Assembly (NCBI RefSeq): GCF_002127325.2
Contig: NC_035443.2
Span: 144,164,073 to 144,228,072, forward strand
Length of the DNA stretch: 64,000 nucleotides
Origin: Helianthus annuus
Lineage: Eukaryota > Streptophyta > Magnoliopsida > Asterales > Asteraceae
Reading direction: 5' to 3'
A program made the translations under genes and the position numbers. Position 1 is the first letter of the stretch. Each line of letters begins with the position of its first letter. Below the pieces are notes generated by a model. It was given only the letters and a program-made list of their open reading frames with translations, was not told where the DNA came from and made no database searches. Below are positions 1-11,869 of the stretch, piece by piece.

Positions 1-439
1 TTGTCAATGACTAATGGTTAAGTTGTATGTGATGTCCACAGGTACTACACGGATTTCTTCTGCCACTATCGAAGATAAGCGGGCATAGATCGAGTCGAAT
101 AACAAGGATTGTACGGAAAGAACGGTTACGTAGTCTTAATTTTGTAACGCATTAATTTGTAAAAAGGGAAGTGAATTTTGTAAGCTTCTTCTTGAATGTG
201 TGTATTGTTTTAAGATCGTAAAGAAATTTTTAAAGCTATTTTTTTCCGCTGCGTTATTTTTAAGTTCTTACACGATGATCTTACAGGGAATCGTTCTTAT
301 TACGAACGGGTCATGCCCGAAATTTTCTTAAATAATAGTATGGTAATATTACTTTTCGGATTAAGAAATATGGGCGTTACAAAGGACGTTTCTTCGAGAG
401 GGACTTCAACACTTCGTTACAAACAGCCTCACTAAGGCC
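1..439. other. Flank of the antisense aORF; no gene seen
   Basis: AT-rich sequence with no reading frame or motif that I can assign. By position it should be the stretch between the pol region of the Tat-like element (outside the window) and the end of its antisense gene. I see no conserved retrotransposon protein motif here. Confidence 0.4.
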
Positions 440-2335
440 CTAGGGTTTTAGCTCCTGCAAGACAGGAAAAGGTTTACCAAAACACTTGGAGACTTCACCC
501 ACATAAGGGTAAATCATATGCTGAATCTTCAAAACTGTTTCTTTGAAGACTTCGAAGGATTTGGGTTGAAAAATAGAAGACTTTTCCAGAGGCTCCCCAG
601 GTTCACAAAACTTTGTAACCAGCAAACAAACCTTGGTGTCTCCCATGAGCAAGAAGCTCGGTGTAGACATCACCCAAGACTTTTTCGAACTCCGACGAAT
701 GGAGAAGATAAGTAACCACTTCCTGGAATCCATGCTCAATGAGCCATTTATTACCACCAGTTTCCTGGGCAAGTGAAGCCTTTAACCCTTCTATCTCCTC
801 TAAGAAGGCTTTTTTTCTGAACCTCCAAGGCAGCCTTATCGACCCTGACTTGAACCTTGTCAGCCTTCAAGCGTTTTTCCAACTCAACCATCTCAGTCTT
901 GTGTGGGAAGAAAACTCCTCAAATCTTCAAACAACAATGCTTTCTCCTTCTCAGCGTAGCCCTCAGCTTCTTTCAAAGACACCATTGAAGCTTTCATCTC
1001 ATCCCTCTTCTTTGAAAAGACTTCATATTCTTGCATCATTTTGCGAAATCGGGATACACCCTCTAGAAGCAAGGCAGCAAGGTTGCAAGCACCCATCATC
1101 ATCTTCGAGATCATCAGGTCGTCGTCCATAGATGAGCAAGAACCTCGAACAATAGGAGGAGCAAAATGGGTAAGAACATCCTCACAAACGAATGAAGACT
1201 TGAAGCTGCCACCAACTGTGACCTTCCAATCCGGCACATAAACCTCTTCTGGATTAACATTGGTAGAACCTTCACCACCCTTCCCGAAACCCTTCAAGCT
1301 CACAACCTTTTTACCCACCGCCTTGCTCCCCTTACCAATCGCCAATGGTAACTCTTTGTCTTTCATAAATTTTCCTCAACCCAACTTCTAAATCATCTGA
1401 AGCCTCTATGTCATCGCTCAGTTCCACTGGCTCAGAAGCCGATGGTTGGTCGGCAACTTCTAAATCATCTGAGAGTTTGGAAGCAGCAACCTTGGTAAAA
1501 CCCTTGACGTTTGGGACATTCATGTAGCCTAAACCCTCGAACCTATGTTCAGTGTTCCTGGCAACAACAACATCTTCACCGGGTGTAGCCTCAGCATCCC
1601 CAAACACAACATCAGACATCACTCTTGATAAAGCATAAGGCAAAACATCATACCCTGATCATCCCTCATGAGCACAGGGTCACGACCCGGCTTGTCCCAC
1701 AAAGTGCTCACACCCATCAACACTAAAAGGTGTTCAGGAAAGGGAAAGGGATGAAGCCTCGAAGGACATTTCCTAATGGCTTTTAACAACCAACTATCTA
1801 GCTCAGACTCAAATGGCTCAAGCTTGTTTTACACAGCATCAGGGTGCCTCCAAACAAGCTTGAAGGGAACAATGGACTCAGAAATCCAGAAAAAATCGGT
1901 CCTTCCAAGAACCAAAGGTAGTAACCATTGAGGAAATCAAACAAACATCAACTTGGGATGTCTCAAACATGACCCAATCATTGTTGTTGGCCAACCGGAA
2001 GAAACATCAGAACAATAACGATGGGTCATACCCTATCACAAAACCTCAAAGTGTAAAATCCCAGCAAGACCTTGAGGACGCAACTGACCAAATGATACAC
2101 GATAATACTCTAAAACATTCAGAACAAAGACCGAAAACAGATGACACAAGTTGGAAAACTCGAAATGACAGAAATAAAGAGCAATCGAACCAGCGGGACA
2201 CTGATCGATCGATTTATCTAAACCCGGAGCCACCGGATTAAACTTTAGATCGACCCCCCATTCTTTACAAAAAGCCTCAACTTCCTCTTGAGTGAGACAA
2301 GAATAACTTACAGACAGATCTCTGCTAGCACACAT
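440..2335 (-). pseudogene. Antisense aORF of a Tat-type gypsy element ('transposase (putative), gypsy type')
   Basis: Four minus-strand pieces in two frames (about 2335-2036, 1643-1332, 1366-893, 772-440) read in order like one protein of the Asteraceae 'transposase (putative), gypsy type' family. The N-terminal part has a cysteine/tryptophan stretch (EEVEAFCKEWGVDLKFNPVA) and then FVLNVLEYYRVSFGQ. The middle has the acidic linker and DVLTHFAPPIVRGSCSSMDD followed by a coiled-coil-like Lys/Glu segment. The C-terminal piece ends near KCFGKPFPVLQELKP. Frame changes and stops between the pieces make it a pseudogene. From knowledge of the Tat lineage (Grande, Ogre relatives), such an extra gene sits between pol and the 3' LTR in antisense orientation; the + strand polypurine tract and LTR at 13111-13873 fit that. 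Its molecular role is unknown. The copia element at 2466 interrupts the region just upstream of the first piece. Confidence 0.7.
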
Positions 2336-2465
2336 GCGAGATGATCGAAAGAAAAAAGAAAATGAATTCTAGGAATTTATTATCATGCAACAGGCAAAAA
2401 ACTGCTATCCATCACATCGACTGTCATTTCAAAAATTCAAATCTCAAAACTCAACCGCCCAGAAC

Positions 2466-2912
2466 TGTTGGACCGTTGTTTTGACCCGAAAAGTCAGTCA
2501 AGGTAGTTCATCTTCGTATATAAAGGCGAAATCAGTATATATGAAGTTACACAGCTTGTCCTTTCAATTCCTATGCTTGTTATTGCTTTCTGAATAGATT
2601 TTGACAGAGTTCCGTTCCACAAGCACACACATACGTCCGCTCAAATGAACATGCACATCAGGTATTGGCTGAGGGGTTCGCTCATATGGACTACCATATG
2701 AGCGGACCTACAACTTTGACGCATAAGCGAACCCACCTGATTACCTAATAAGCGAACCTCCTAAGACCCTATGAGCGGACCTATTTAAACAATGTACATA
2801 AAAGCGAACCTATAGTATAAAATACATATTATGACATTCTAGACCCTCTGTTGACCTATCTTGACCTAAGACTTCACGTAGACATAGTCAACAGACATCC
2901 CATGCATCAACA
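2466..2912 (-). repeat. 3' LTR of the copia element
   Basis: A 447-bp direct repeat of 12562-13012 with TG...CA ends. It contains five AGCGAACC/AGCGGACC motifs and an 11-bp perfect inverted repeat (2679-2689 with 2694-2704, loop ACTA). Relative to the other LTR it lacks 4 nt at about 2664, which removes the TATA box. Confidence 0.95.
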
Positions 2913-2925
2913 GACTCCCCCTTGG
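2913..2925 (-). other. Polypurine tract of the copia element
   Basis: On the minus strand the sequence next to the 3' LTR reads CCAAGGGGGAGTC, the classic copia plus-strand primer tract. Two more copies of AGGGGGAGTC occur at 3075-3084 and 3091-3100. Confidence 0.85.
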
Positions 2926-4518
2926 ATGTTGACGTAGTCTTTATCAGTCTTTAGCTCCTGAGTCTTCGGTCTTGGTCTTTTCTCCAACTCTGTCTTCTCC
3001 TCATAAGCATTCTTCACAGGTTTCAAGATTAACACCTGACTCTAACTTCAGACTTCCCTTTAGCTGTTGATCCAGACTCCCCCTTTCACAGACTCCCCCT
3101 CTCAGTATGCTGGGATCTGAGATATCTGGTTCAAGCTTTAACAATTTGCCTCTGTGGGAATAATGAAGTTCAAACCTGTTACTCAGCCAACAACATTACA
3201 TTTCTATCTTTTGAAACAGTAAAACACAAACTCAAACAGTTTTAGAAATCCACTCAAGTATTCAAGTTCAAGTTAATGACCCTGATCACTTGATTAATCT
3301 ACCAAGTTCAAATTAATGACCCTGGTTGATCTTTTGACAAAACAAACTGATTTAGTAAAATCATTTTCAACTTTTTCTGAAAATAACAAGTATCAACTTA
3401 ATGAACTTGTTTGTGACTTTGAAAACTATCAAACTTCCAACAAAGTAAGCTCTCCTCATTCTTCAGCTCAGAATCTCCTGCATCTGCTTCATCTTTCTAG
3501 AATCCGACAATCAACTTTCCACTTTGGTTTGTCAAAAAAAAAAAGCAGAAATAAAATCTTTTTGGATTTTTAATGTGATCTAAACTAAGAAATGAAATAA
3601 CAGAAAACTTAAATTGCAGAAAGTAAACTATTTACAAATTTATTTTTGGCGAGCGTGTCAGGGAATCATATCAGCTTTTCAGACAAATTACTAGTACCGT
3701 TAAGCTACATTACATACTCAGACTTAAACAATTCACCTCGATTGTCGATATACTGATCCATCTTAAATTCTCACACAAATTTCAATCCATTCAGGATACA
3801 GTTTAAGTGTCTTAAGAACTTAGTTCAATTCATGTGTCCCACCTCTTGAATATACTCCCGTATCCAGAATCCCAGATATTCAGTCTTACAGGTGAGTATA
3901 CCACAGATGATATCTGTAAGGGGTTAGTTGCGAAACCGTGAGAGCTCAGGTCAGAACTTCCGTTCAGCAGAGAGACGACGGCTCGACTTTTGGTGTATCC
4001 CCTTTAGAGGATCTTTTAGTTACAACAGCAGCGACTATCAATCTTATTGTTTCATCAGCTTGCTGAGGGCGATGCTATGTTTCAAGCATTTTGCAGAAAG
4101 TATTATTCGGGGACTAGGTCAGTACTTCCATACAGCAGAAGTCCCGGAATAATAACCCAGATATCACTGAGTATAAAGACCTAGTATCTTAGAATATGGG
4201 ACCTTTCAAACGAGATTTCAGGGGTTACCTATATATCCAAGTAGTGTTCCCCACGAATTTCACAAGTTTGAAATTTTAGGTTTATATCCCGAATAAATTT
4301 ACTAAATGTATGAAAACCTATCGACACATCGTTAGTGAGACTGTTTAACTCATTTTGTCTTTCCAAATCTTTAGCATACTGTAATTGTCTAGCCGATGTA
4401 CTATCATTTTCCCTATATACACAAGCTCTTTTTTCAATTTTATCATGTTTTTGTATTTTTGCATTTTTTTACTGTTTTTGTATTTTCTGAAAGTATAACT
4501 ATGTACAACTATCTCCCC
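2926..4518 (-). other. Long 3' untranslated region of the copia element
   Basis: About 1.6 kb between the pol stop and the polypurine tract without a convincing protein. In SIRE elements an env-like gene can occupy this position; here I see only AT-rich sequence and short frames, so any such gene is absent or decayed. Confidence 0.6.
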
Positions 4519-7500
4519 CTAAATACCAAAACACGTAAAAAATCGACAAACCATTGCAGATTGTTTCTCGTCTTCATCCGCAACAGCACTCTCATCAACG
4601 CTCACAACCCCATCCGACACTGAAAGCAATTTCATACCATTAAGTTTTAACAAATATTGAAACCGATGTTTATCAAAAGCTTTGGTATGCAAATCAGCTT
4701 TTTGTTCGTCAGTGTGGATTTTCTCAATTCGTATTAACTTTTTCTCGAAGCAATCGCGAATAAAGTGATGACGAATATCTATATGTTTAGTTTTAGCATG
4801 ATGTACTGGATTTTTAGTAATATTAATTGCGGCCTCATTATCAACAAACAGAGATGTGTTAAGAAACTGCAAACCGTAGTCGCGCATCTGTTGCTGTATC
4901 CACAGGATCTGAGAGCAGCAACTGCTAGCAGAAACATACTCCGCTTCACATGTAGATAGCGCCACAGATGTTTGTTTCTTACACTGCCAGGTAACCAATC
5001 TAGGTCCAAAAAATTGGCATCCTGCAGTTGTTGATTTCGTGTTGACTTTGCAGCTTCCGAAATCTGAATCGGAATACCCTTCGAGCATAAAATCGCCTTT
5101 TCTAGGATACCACAACCCCAATGTGGGTGTGCCTTTCAAGTAACGGAATATCCTTTTGACAATGATCATGTGCGATGCTCTCGGGTTAGACTGAAATCTT
5201 GCTGCGAGGCACGTTGGGTACACGATATCAGGACGTGAAGCAGTCAGATACATCAAAGAACCTATCATGGAACGGTAAAACATTTCATCAGCCCTGTCTC
5301 CGGTGAGATCTGGGTGAATCCCATGATTAGTCGCAAGTGGGGTAGCAGCTAGAGTAGAACTTGACATTCCAAATTTCTCTAGAATATCATGCACGTACTT
5401 CGTTTGATGAATGAAAATTCCCTCAGGTAGTTGTTCAACCTGTAAACCCAGAAAGAATTTCATCTCCCCCATTGATGACATTTCGAATTTCTGCTTCATC
5501 ACCTGTTCGAAATCTTTGCACAATTTCTCATTTGTTGACCCAAAAATTATATCGTCCACATAAATTTGTACTATCAGAAGATGACCATCAACGACTTTAG
5601 TGAAGAGAGTGGCATCCACTTTTCCACGTATGAACTGGTTAGCGAGTAGGTGTTGAGACAAAGTCTCGTACCAGGCTCTCGGCGCCTGATGTAGACCATA
5701 CAACGCTTTGTCCAGCAAATAAACTTTGTTCTTGTGGATTGGGTCAGTAAAACCCGGCGGCTGACCAACATAAACCTCCTCTTTGACCTTCCCATAAAGA
5801 AACGCTGACTTTACATCCAACTGATATACTTTGAAATTCTTCCAAGACGCAAATGCTAGGAAAATTCTGATAGCCTCTAGTCGAGCTACAGGAGCATAGA
5901 CTTCTGTAAAATCAATCCCCTCCTGTTGACTAAAGCCCTGAACAACGAGTCGAGCTTTGTTCCTTACAACCACGCCTCTGTCGTCCCTCTTACATTTGAA
6001 AACCCATTTTGTATTGATTTTCCTTTGACCCTCCGGCAAATCCACTAACTTCCACACTCCCAACTTTTCAAACTGACTTAACTCTTCTTGCATCGCTATG
6101 ACCCATGAGTCTTCAGTAAGCGCCTCTTTGTAAGTTCTCGGTTCGACCTGCGAGATAAAACAACTTAATGAAAATTCAGTTTGTAAAGGTGCTACTGTAG
6201 AATAAAAACATGTTAAGCCCTGGTCAATTTGACGTCTCGTGTGAACGCCCGATTGCAATTCTCCTATGATCAACTCCTCTAGATGATATGAAAGAGTTCG
6301 CGACATCACTTCGCTTGGAACATCTACATTTCCCTCCAGATTAGTAACATTCTGCTCTGCATCTTGTTCACCGACTTGGTTTGTTTGACTTGACAACTGG
6401 ATCTGCTCCCCCTCAAGATCTGAATCACTATGGTCAAATACTGGCATGTTATCAGCTTCTTGATCATCATTCACCTCCGACTGATTACCAGGAGCAACTT
6501 CATCATCATGTTCACTAGCATTGCTAGGACCTGCTTCATCATCATTTGAAGTTTCCCGAGGTCTTCCAGAATACTCTGCTGGGAACCTGAGCTGCGACTC
6601 ATACTCTCGCAAAATATCCAGCTCATCAAAGAAATCTTCATCTTCTTCTGATTCTTCTCTCATGTCAAACGAATCCCAAAGTTTGTCATAATTATATCTC
6701 CATGAATCACCAGGATTCTGTGGTGGCATAGTGTAACCTTGACATTCAACATTTACAGCTTCAATAATCCGCTTTTCACTTTGAACGAAGACACGTCGTG
6801 TAGGACTTGAATAGACAACAAAGATACCCTCAATGCTCTTCGGACCAAACTTTCCATTAGGATCTATCACCGTACAGGGTGACCTAAACGGTTCTAGATA
6901 CTTCAAATTCGGCTTGCGGTTATTGATTAGCTCAAAACACGTCTTGTTAAAGTTCTTTACAGTAAGAACTCTGTTGAGAGTATAGCATGCAGCAGAAACA
7001 GCTTCAGCCCAGAAATTTATTGGCAACTTCGAGTCTGCAAGCATCGTTCTGGCTGTCTCGATTAGCGTCCGGTTTTTGCGTTCTGCAACTCCATTTTGCT
7101 GCGGAGTGTACGGAGCACTAAACTCATGCAGTATACCTCTTTCATCACAAAATTCTTCCATCTTACTGTTTTTGAATTCAGTACCATTATCACTGCGAAT
7201 TCTACAGATAGGCCTCTGGTACAGATTCTCAATTCTTTTAAACAACGCCATCAAGCTGTCAAACGTTTCGTCTTTTGATTTCAAGAATGAAACCCATGAA
7301 AATCTGGAATAATCATCAGTGACTACCAAACAGTAATAATCTCCTGTTATACTCTTGACATTCACTGGACCGAACAAATCCATGTGAAGTCTTTCCAAAG
7401 GTCTCGAAACTGAATTGACTTGCTTTGTAGGGTGTGACTTTTTCTTCTGTTTGCCTTTGACACAACTTATGCACTCCCCTTCCAGATGAAAATCTTTGAC

Positions 7501-8037
7501 ATGCACTCCTGTGACCAAATCGTTATGCACCAAGTAATTCATTTTCCTTAGGTGAATATGCCCCATCTTTCGGTGCCATAATCTTGACTCTTTTTCCGTT
7601 GCTCTGGACACAAAACAATGAGCCTGACCCGTGGTTGTAGTAGCTACGCTCATGTCCAACACATACAGATCATTGACTCTTGGTGCCCTCATGATGATCC
7701 ATTCCTCAGGTATCACAAATCCCGGTTTCAAGATCAAAAATTCTTTGTCGGTGAAATGAGTAGTATACATCCTGTCACAGATCTGGGAGATACTCAGCAG
7801 GTTGTTCTCCAGCTCAGCGATGTAGTTAACCCTCTCAAACGTTACAATTCCATTCGATAACGTTCCTTCACCTATGATCTTTCCTCCTTGATTACCCGCA
7901 AAACCCACATAACCACCGTTAATGTTTTTCACATCATACAGCAACGCAGTCTTCCCTGTCATATGTCTTGACGCTCCACTATCCATGATCCATCTGGATA
8001 CAAGTTTTGGAAGATCCTGCACATAACAAATCATCAT
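4519..8037 (-). CDS. Copia pol: protease, integrase, reverse transcriptase, RNase H (uninterrupted)
   Basis: An open frame of 1172 codons. The protease active site [13 protein letters not shown] is at about residues 16-28, so the true coding region probably continues upstream. A GAG-pre/zinc HHCC unit follows (LWHRKMGH...CISCVKG), then the integrase core with [14 protein letters not shown] and the glutamate in [11 protein letters not shown]. The reverse transcriptase has [11 protein letters not shown] and YVDDIIFGS (about residue 825). RNase H ends the chain with [10 protein letters not shown] and [10 protein letters not shown]. All catalytic motifs look intact. It copies the element RNA and inserts the cDNA into chromosomes; it would normally be made as a fusion with gag. 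Here gag has a stop and a frameshift, so in-cis expression of the whole chain looks impossible, but the enzyme part could still be functional if expressed. Confidence 0.93.
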   Translation of the reverse strand: MMICYVQDLPKLVSRWIMDSGASRHMTGKTALLYDVKNINGGYVGFAGNQGGKIIGEGTLSNGIVTFERVNYIAELENNLLSISQICDRMYTTHFTDKEFLILKPGFVIPEEWIIMRAPRVNDLYVLDMSVATTTTGQAHCFVSRATEKESRLWHRKMGHIHLRKMNYLVHNDLVTGVHVKDFHLEGECISCVKGKQKKKSHPTKQVNSVSRPLERLHMDLFGPVNVKSITGDYYCLVVTDDYSRFSWVSFLKSKDETFDSLMALFKRIENLYQRPICRIRSDNGTEFKNSKMEEFCDERGILHEFSAPYTPQQNGVAERKNRTLIETARTMLADSKLPINFWAEAVSAACYTLNRVLTVKNFNKTCFELINNRKPNLKYLEPFRSPCTVIDPNGKFGPKSIEGIFVVYSSPTRRVFVQSEKRIIEAVNVECQGYTMPPQNPGDSWRYNYDKLWDSFDMREESEEDEDFFDELDILREYESQLRFPAEYSGRPRETSNDDEAGPSNASEHDDEVAPGNQSEVNDDQEADNMPVFDHSDSDLEGEQIQLSSQTNQVGEQDAEQNVTNLEGNVDVPSEVMSRTLSYHLEELIIGELQSGVHTRRQIDQGLTCFYSTVAPLQTEFSLSCFISQVEPRTYKEALTEDSWVIAMQEELSQFEKLGVWKLVDLPEGQRKINTKWVFKCKRDDRGVVVRNKARLVVQGFSQQEGIDFTEVYAPVARLEAIRIFLAFASWKNFKVYQLDVKSAFLYGKVKEEVYVGQPPGFTDPIHKNKVYLLDKALYGLHQAPRAWYETLSQHLLANQFIRGKVDATLFTKVVDGHLLIVQIYVDDIIFGSTNEKLCKDFEQVMKQKFEMSSMGEMKFFLGLQVEQLPEGIFIHQTKYVHDILEKFGMSSSTLAATPLATNHGIHPDLTGDRADEMFYRSMIGSLMYLTASRPDIVYPTCLAARFQSNPRASHMIIVKRIFRYLKGTPTLGLWYPRKGDFMLEGYSDSDFGSCKVNTKSTTAGCQFFGPRLVTWQCKKQTSVALSTCEAEYVSASSCCSQILWIQQQMRDYGLQFLNTSLFVDNEAAINITKNPVHHAKTKHIDIRHHFIRDCFEKKLIRIEKIHTDEQKADLHTKAFDKHRFQYLLKLNGMKLLSVSDGVVSVDESAVADEDEKQSAMVCRFFTCFGI

Positions 8038-8105
8038 TTAAACAACTTCAAGAAAGATGCCGATTCATGCTTCACGATCCAGGAAGCTCCGGCAATTCAA
8101 ACTGT
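8038..8105 (-). other. gag-pol junction with stops in all frames and a splice-acceptor-like site
   Basis: The upstream frame ends in ...AWVDTMFD and stop; further stops follow before the pol frame, which is in another frame. The minus strand reads TTTGTTATGTGCAG then GATCTT just before the protease, a plausible plant 3' splice site, so the pol frame could be joined by splicing. The alternative is plain decay. Confidence 0.35.
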
Positions 8106-8678
8106 TTAATCAAACATGGTGTCCACCCAGGCTTCATCAGCCTTAGGTGTAACCTTGACTCTCGCAATTTGAATTTTGAAATTTTCAGCCTTGAGAGGTG
8201 GAAAATTTGCATCATAATCAACCGTAATCGATTCTACAGCCTTTTTCACCTCAGAAGTTGAAACTTTCTTCTCAAATTTTGGTTCAATTTTAGGTTTCCA
8301 CACCTGTTGAGTTAATGCAACCCGTTTGTAAAATATGTCATTTTTAGTTACCAACTTCTTTACGGGTTCATTTTTCACTTTGCAGTTGTCAATTTTAACA
8401 TTTTTCTTCTCAACAACCCTTTTCTCAACAATCATCGGTGCTTTACCCTTCACATCAACCTTCTTCTGTTGAACTTTCACAGCTTCAGTCTTAGGCTTCA
8501 CAAATGTACACTTTCGTGCAATGTGACCAACCTGATCGCATCTGAAACAAGTACGAGTATCAACTACCCGACTCGTGCCTTCAGACTGAGCATGTGAAGC
8601 TCCCTTTTCAAAAAAATCTTTGTTCGATTTTGAAAAAATTTCTCTTTCTTCATCAGCAAGTGAACTTGAACTGTTCAC
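8106..8678 (-). pseudogene. Copia gag, C-terminal part with second zinc knuckle
   Basis: A 190-codon frame containing a CCHC zinc knuckle (CFRCDQVGHIARKC) and Lys/Val-rich flanks, typical of nucleic-acid-binding gag tails. It overlaps the previous gag frame by 4 nt in another frame. The amino acids upstream of its ATG in this frame continue sensibly into the neighbouring gag frame if one G is restored in the G run complementary to 8737-8741. I therefore read the apparent separate ORF as one gag broken by a one-base deletion. Confidence 0.7.
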
Positions 8679-9517
8679 AAACTTTTTCTTCTCGACAAAC
8701 CTCTTGTTTGGAACATTTCTTTTCTGATACGGTTTACCCCCTGATAACCACCCGGCCAGTTGTTTCTGTTGTTATTGTAAAAACGTGGTGGATTAACAGA
8801 TTTCTTGTTGTAAACCCTATCTTTCTTTCGACTCAGATTATTCACTGCTGACAACTCGACTTCAACCAGTTTGAAAACATTTGTCAATTTGTTCAAGTTT
8901 ACATTCTCTATCGGAAACTCTGAATCCGAAAACAACTTATCCGATCCTGACATCTTGTACATGACAAGACCAGGCTCATCATTTAAGTTGTTCTTGGACT
9001 TTTGTTTCGGAATGTATTTATCCAAGAAACACCCATCCTCCTCAGAAGTGTCACAATCCGGTTTTAGCACTTTATCAACCACACTTTTTACCACATCATT
9101 TTGGACACTTTCGTCATTGGAAGACATGAACGTGACATCAATGTTCTCAGGAAGTTTAACTTCACTTTCTTCCTCAAGTTCAACCAAACTAGATTGCTTT
9201 TTCGTGTAATTATCCAAAACTGGCGGTGGAACTTTGTGAAAACCTACAGCCGTTCCATCAGAAAACACATCTTCGCCAGCTTTGTTTTTCCCTATGGGTT
9301 TGGGAACAATATGCTGCAAAACAAAGCTTGCTGAGCTATTGCTGTTTAACTTCAACTGAATTCGTTCGTTTTCAATTTCAGCTTTTTGAACTTTGAGTTT
9401 CAGTTTAGCAATTTCATCCAGTTGTTTGTTAATTGATTCTTCTTTTATTCTTACCACAGCTCTTAGATGTTCATTTTCTTTATATGTTTTGCCATTTCGA
9501 TCATCACTATCTTTCAC
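8675..9517 (-). pseudogene. Copia gag, middle part
   Basis: A 280-codon frame, same frame as the main gag and separated from it only by one TAA codon (9524-9526). It is rich in Glu, Lys, Asn and Ser, begins with coiled-coil-like heptads and has no catalytic motif. It ends through the one-base frameshift near 8737-8741. It is best read as part of one long gag, not as an independent gene. Confidence 0.65.
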
Positions 9518-9523
9518 AATACT

Positions 9524-11869
9524 TTAAAGTTTTTCGAACTTTTCAGAAATTTGACGGTTTTCAAGAATTAACTTTTCATTTTCTCGTTTAACTTTCTCAT
9601 GTTCAATTTTATCATTTTCAATTTGAGCCGTTAATTCTTTAATCCGTTCAGTTGAAGCTTTTACGGTTTTGTCACGACCGAGAATCTGATCCTCAACATT
9701 TTTAACTTCCGTTGTCAGATTCTTAATTTTCTCACTGTTTAGGTACGTGACAGTGCTACAAAAATTGCATTCTTTGTTGCAATTTTTGCAGTCAGCATTT
9801 CCGTCTATCTTTTTACCTGACGCATTTGTTGACGCATTTGGACTGACCTGGCCCTTTGACTCAGTCACAGAATTAGAGTCTACCTCAAGTGCTTTCGCGG
9901 CCAGCACTTTGTCAGCCATCTTTCCCAGGTTCTCTGCTGTCAACTCCTGCGTAGTGTCGATAATACCAGTATCAACCTGCTTTGCTTTCTCGATCTCTTC
10001 TTTTTCTTTCTTCTCTTTCTCTTCTTTCTCCTTTCTCTCTTTCTCTTTTTCTTCTTCAATCATCTTCTCAATTGGTGTTCCCCACCACTTGTGCTGCCAG
10101 TACTCATCATCCTCTTTTATCTCCTTGATGATGGCTTCCATATCGAGTGTGTTGTCATCAATCACAATGTTTCCATACTGATCAAGGTAGCATTCTCTGT
10201 CTGGATCCCATCTATTTGCTCTTCTTGCTTCCAGATAAATGCGAGAGATCCTCAAGATTCTGTTTTTAGCAATCATTTTTCGATAACAGTACTTCTGCTC
10301 GTCAGTACGATCATCTTTCCACGGAATCGGATCATCGTTGCTTGCCATGAATGCGTAACCCACCGCATCTTCTTCCGGTAGAACTTCCTTACTCCAATCG
10401 TACCCCTCATCATCGTAAATCACAGCCAGAGCCCTTGATTTGTCTCTATTATCTTCAGTCTGCTTTAATCTAGGCGGTTCGGATTTATTCTGATGATTGA
10501 TTGCCTTCTTGTAGTAATCATCTCGAAACGGATTCTCCGACTCATCAGCATATGCATTTCTGCATTCCCGCTTGAAGTGACCCTTCTGCTTACACTTAAA
10601 ACATGTCACCTTTGACTTATCGAACCCCAACTTCGTAGACGGACCACCGATCGTTTTTCTCCCAGTAATCTCCATGAAGCGTTGTGCACGTCGAACTGCA
10701 CTTGCCATCGCCCAACGAATGTCGATCAGCTCCATTTCTTTGGGGTCTATCTGATCGTAATCTTCTTTCGTCAGATTTGTATTCCCGATCTTACCAGCCA
10801 CCAACCCTTCGTAGGATTCCAACACAGATGCCAAGAACACCATCTGTTGCTTAGCCGACTCCTCATCAAAATTCTGTGCGTTCTTCAAATCTATCACGAT
10901 GTTGCAAGAAAACTTCACATCAGAACGATTTGCAGAAGACGTAGATCCACTGTGATAACCACTGTGGCTTCCACTGCTTGGACTGCTTTGACTTTCTTTG
11001 CTTGCTGAAGAAACATTCTCAGCAGAAAATGTAGTTTTTGGAGAAGTAGCTTTCGGCATCAAGCTTTTCGGATAGTACAAATCCAGGTTTTGCTGATAAG
11101 ATGAATGATTGACTTTGTATGTTTTCTTCAGTTCTAGCTCATGACTTTCAAGTCTCTCAATCACCAAATCTACAGTCAAATCTTCAGGAGCAATAGTGTT
11201 CTTCAACATCAGTGCATAATATCTCCAATCCACTTCATCTGGTAATGAATCGAACAGTTTGTCAACAAGTTCTTCATCAGAATACGTTATCTTATGTCGT
11301 GCAAGCTCCAGCTTCAGATGACCAAACCTTTCAATCATTTTGCAAACCGATTCATTTTTAAGACAACCAAACATGTCGAACTCTTTTCTAAGAAGTTTCG
11401 TTTTATTTTTTACAATCTCTTTACTTCCTAGACACTTCTTCTTGAGTTTTTCCCATAAATCTTTTGCATTGGAGTAGTCTGTCAACAAAATGATGTCTTC
11501 CCGCACCGACTGAAACAGTAAAGCCACACACTTTTGCTCGGCTACGAATCCTTCAATTTCTTCAGCTGATCTCAATGCTTCACCATTCTTCTTTCCATTT
11601 GCATATCCATTTTTCATACTTTTCCAGCTTGCAAATGCGAATGCCATCAGCCAGTCTTCGAATTTTGTAGACCACCTACTATAGTCTTCTATAGCCATCA
11701 GCTTCGGAGGTTTGTTGAATGTACCAAATGCAGTCTCCGACTCCCAAGCTTCTTTCTTTTTCTCTTTCGGTAGATCCTCGTTCGCATTGCTCGAAGACGT
11801 ATCATTGTTTCCAGAACTTCCTGTGAATGCATACATGTCGCTGAAAGGGTTTAAGAAAATATCATCCAT
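9524..11869 (-). pseudogene. Copia gag, N-terminal part (UBN2-type with zinc knuckle and charged coil)
   Basis: About 781 codons from the first ATG (11869). An alternative upstream GTG would add ten residues, but a splice-acceptor-like TTTTGCAG ends at 11881, so the ATG is preferred. After a Ser/Asn-rich start comes the copia gag (UBN2) domain: PPKLMAIEDYSRWSTKFEDWL, then LWEKLKKKCLGSKEI and DKLFDSLPDEVDWRYY. A CCHC knuckle CFKCKQKGHFKREC is at about residues 423-436 and a Lys/Glu repeat coil at about 601-626. Gag forms the particle that packages the RNA. A single TAA codon at 9524-9526 splits it from the next part. Residue quality on both sides is good, so the stop is probably a recent mutation. 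Confidence 0.85.
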
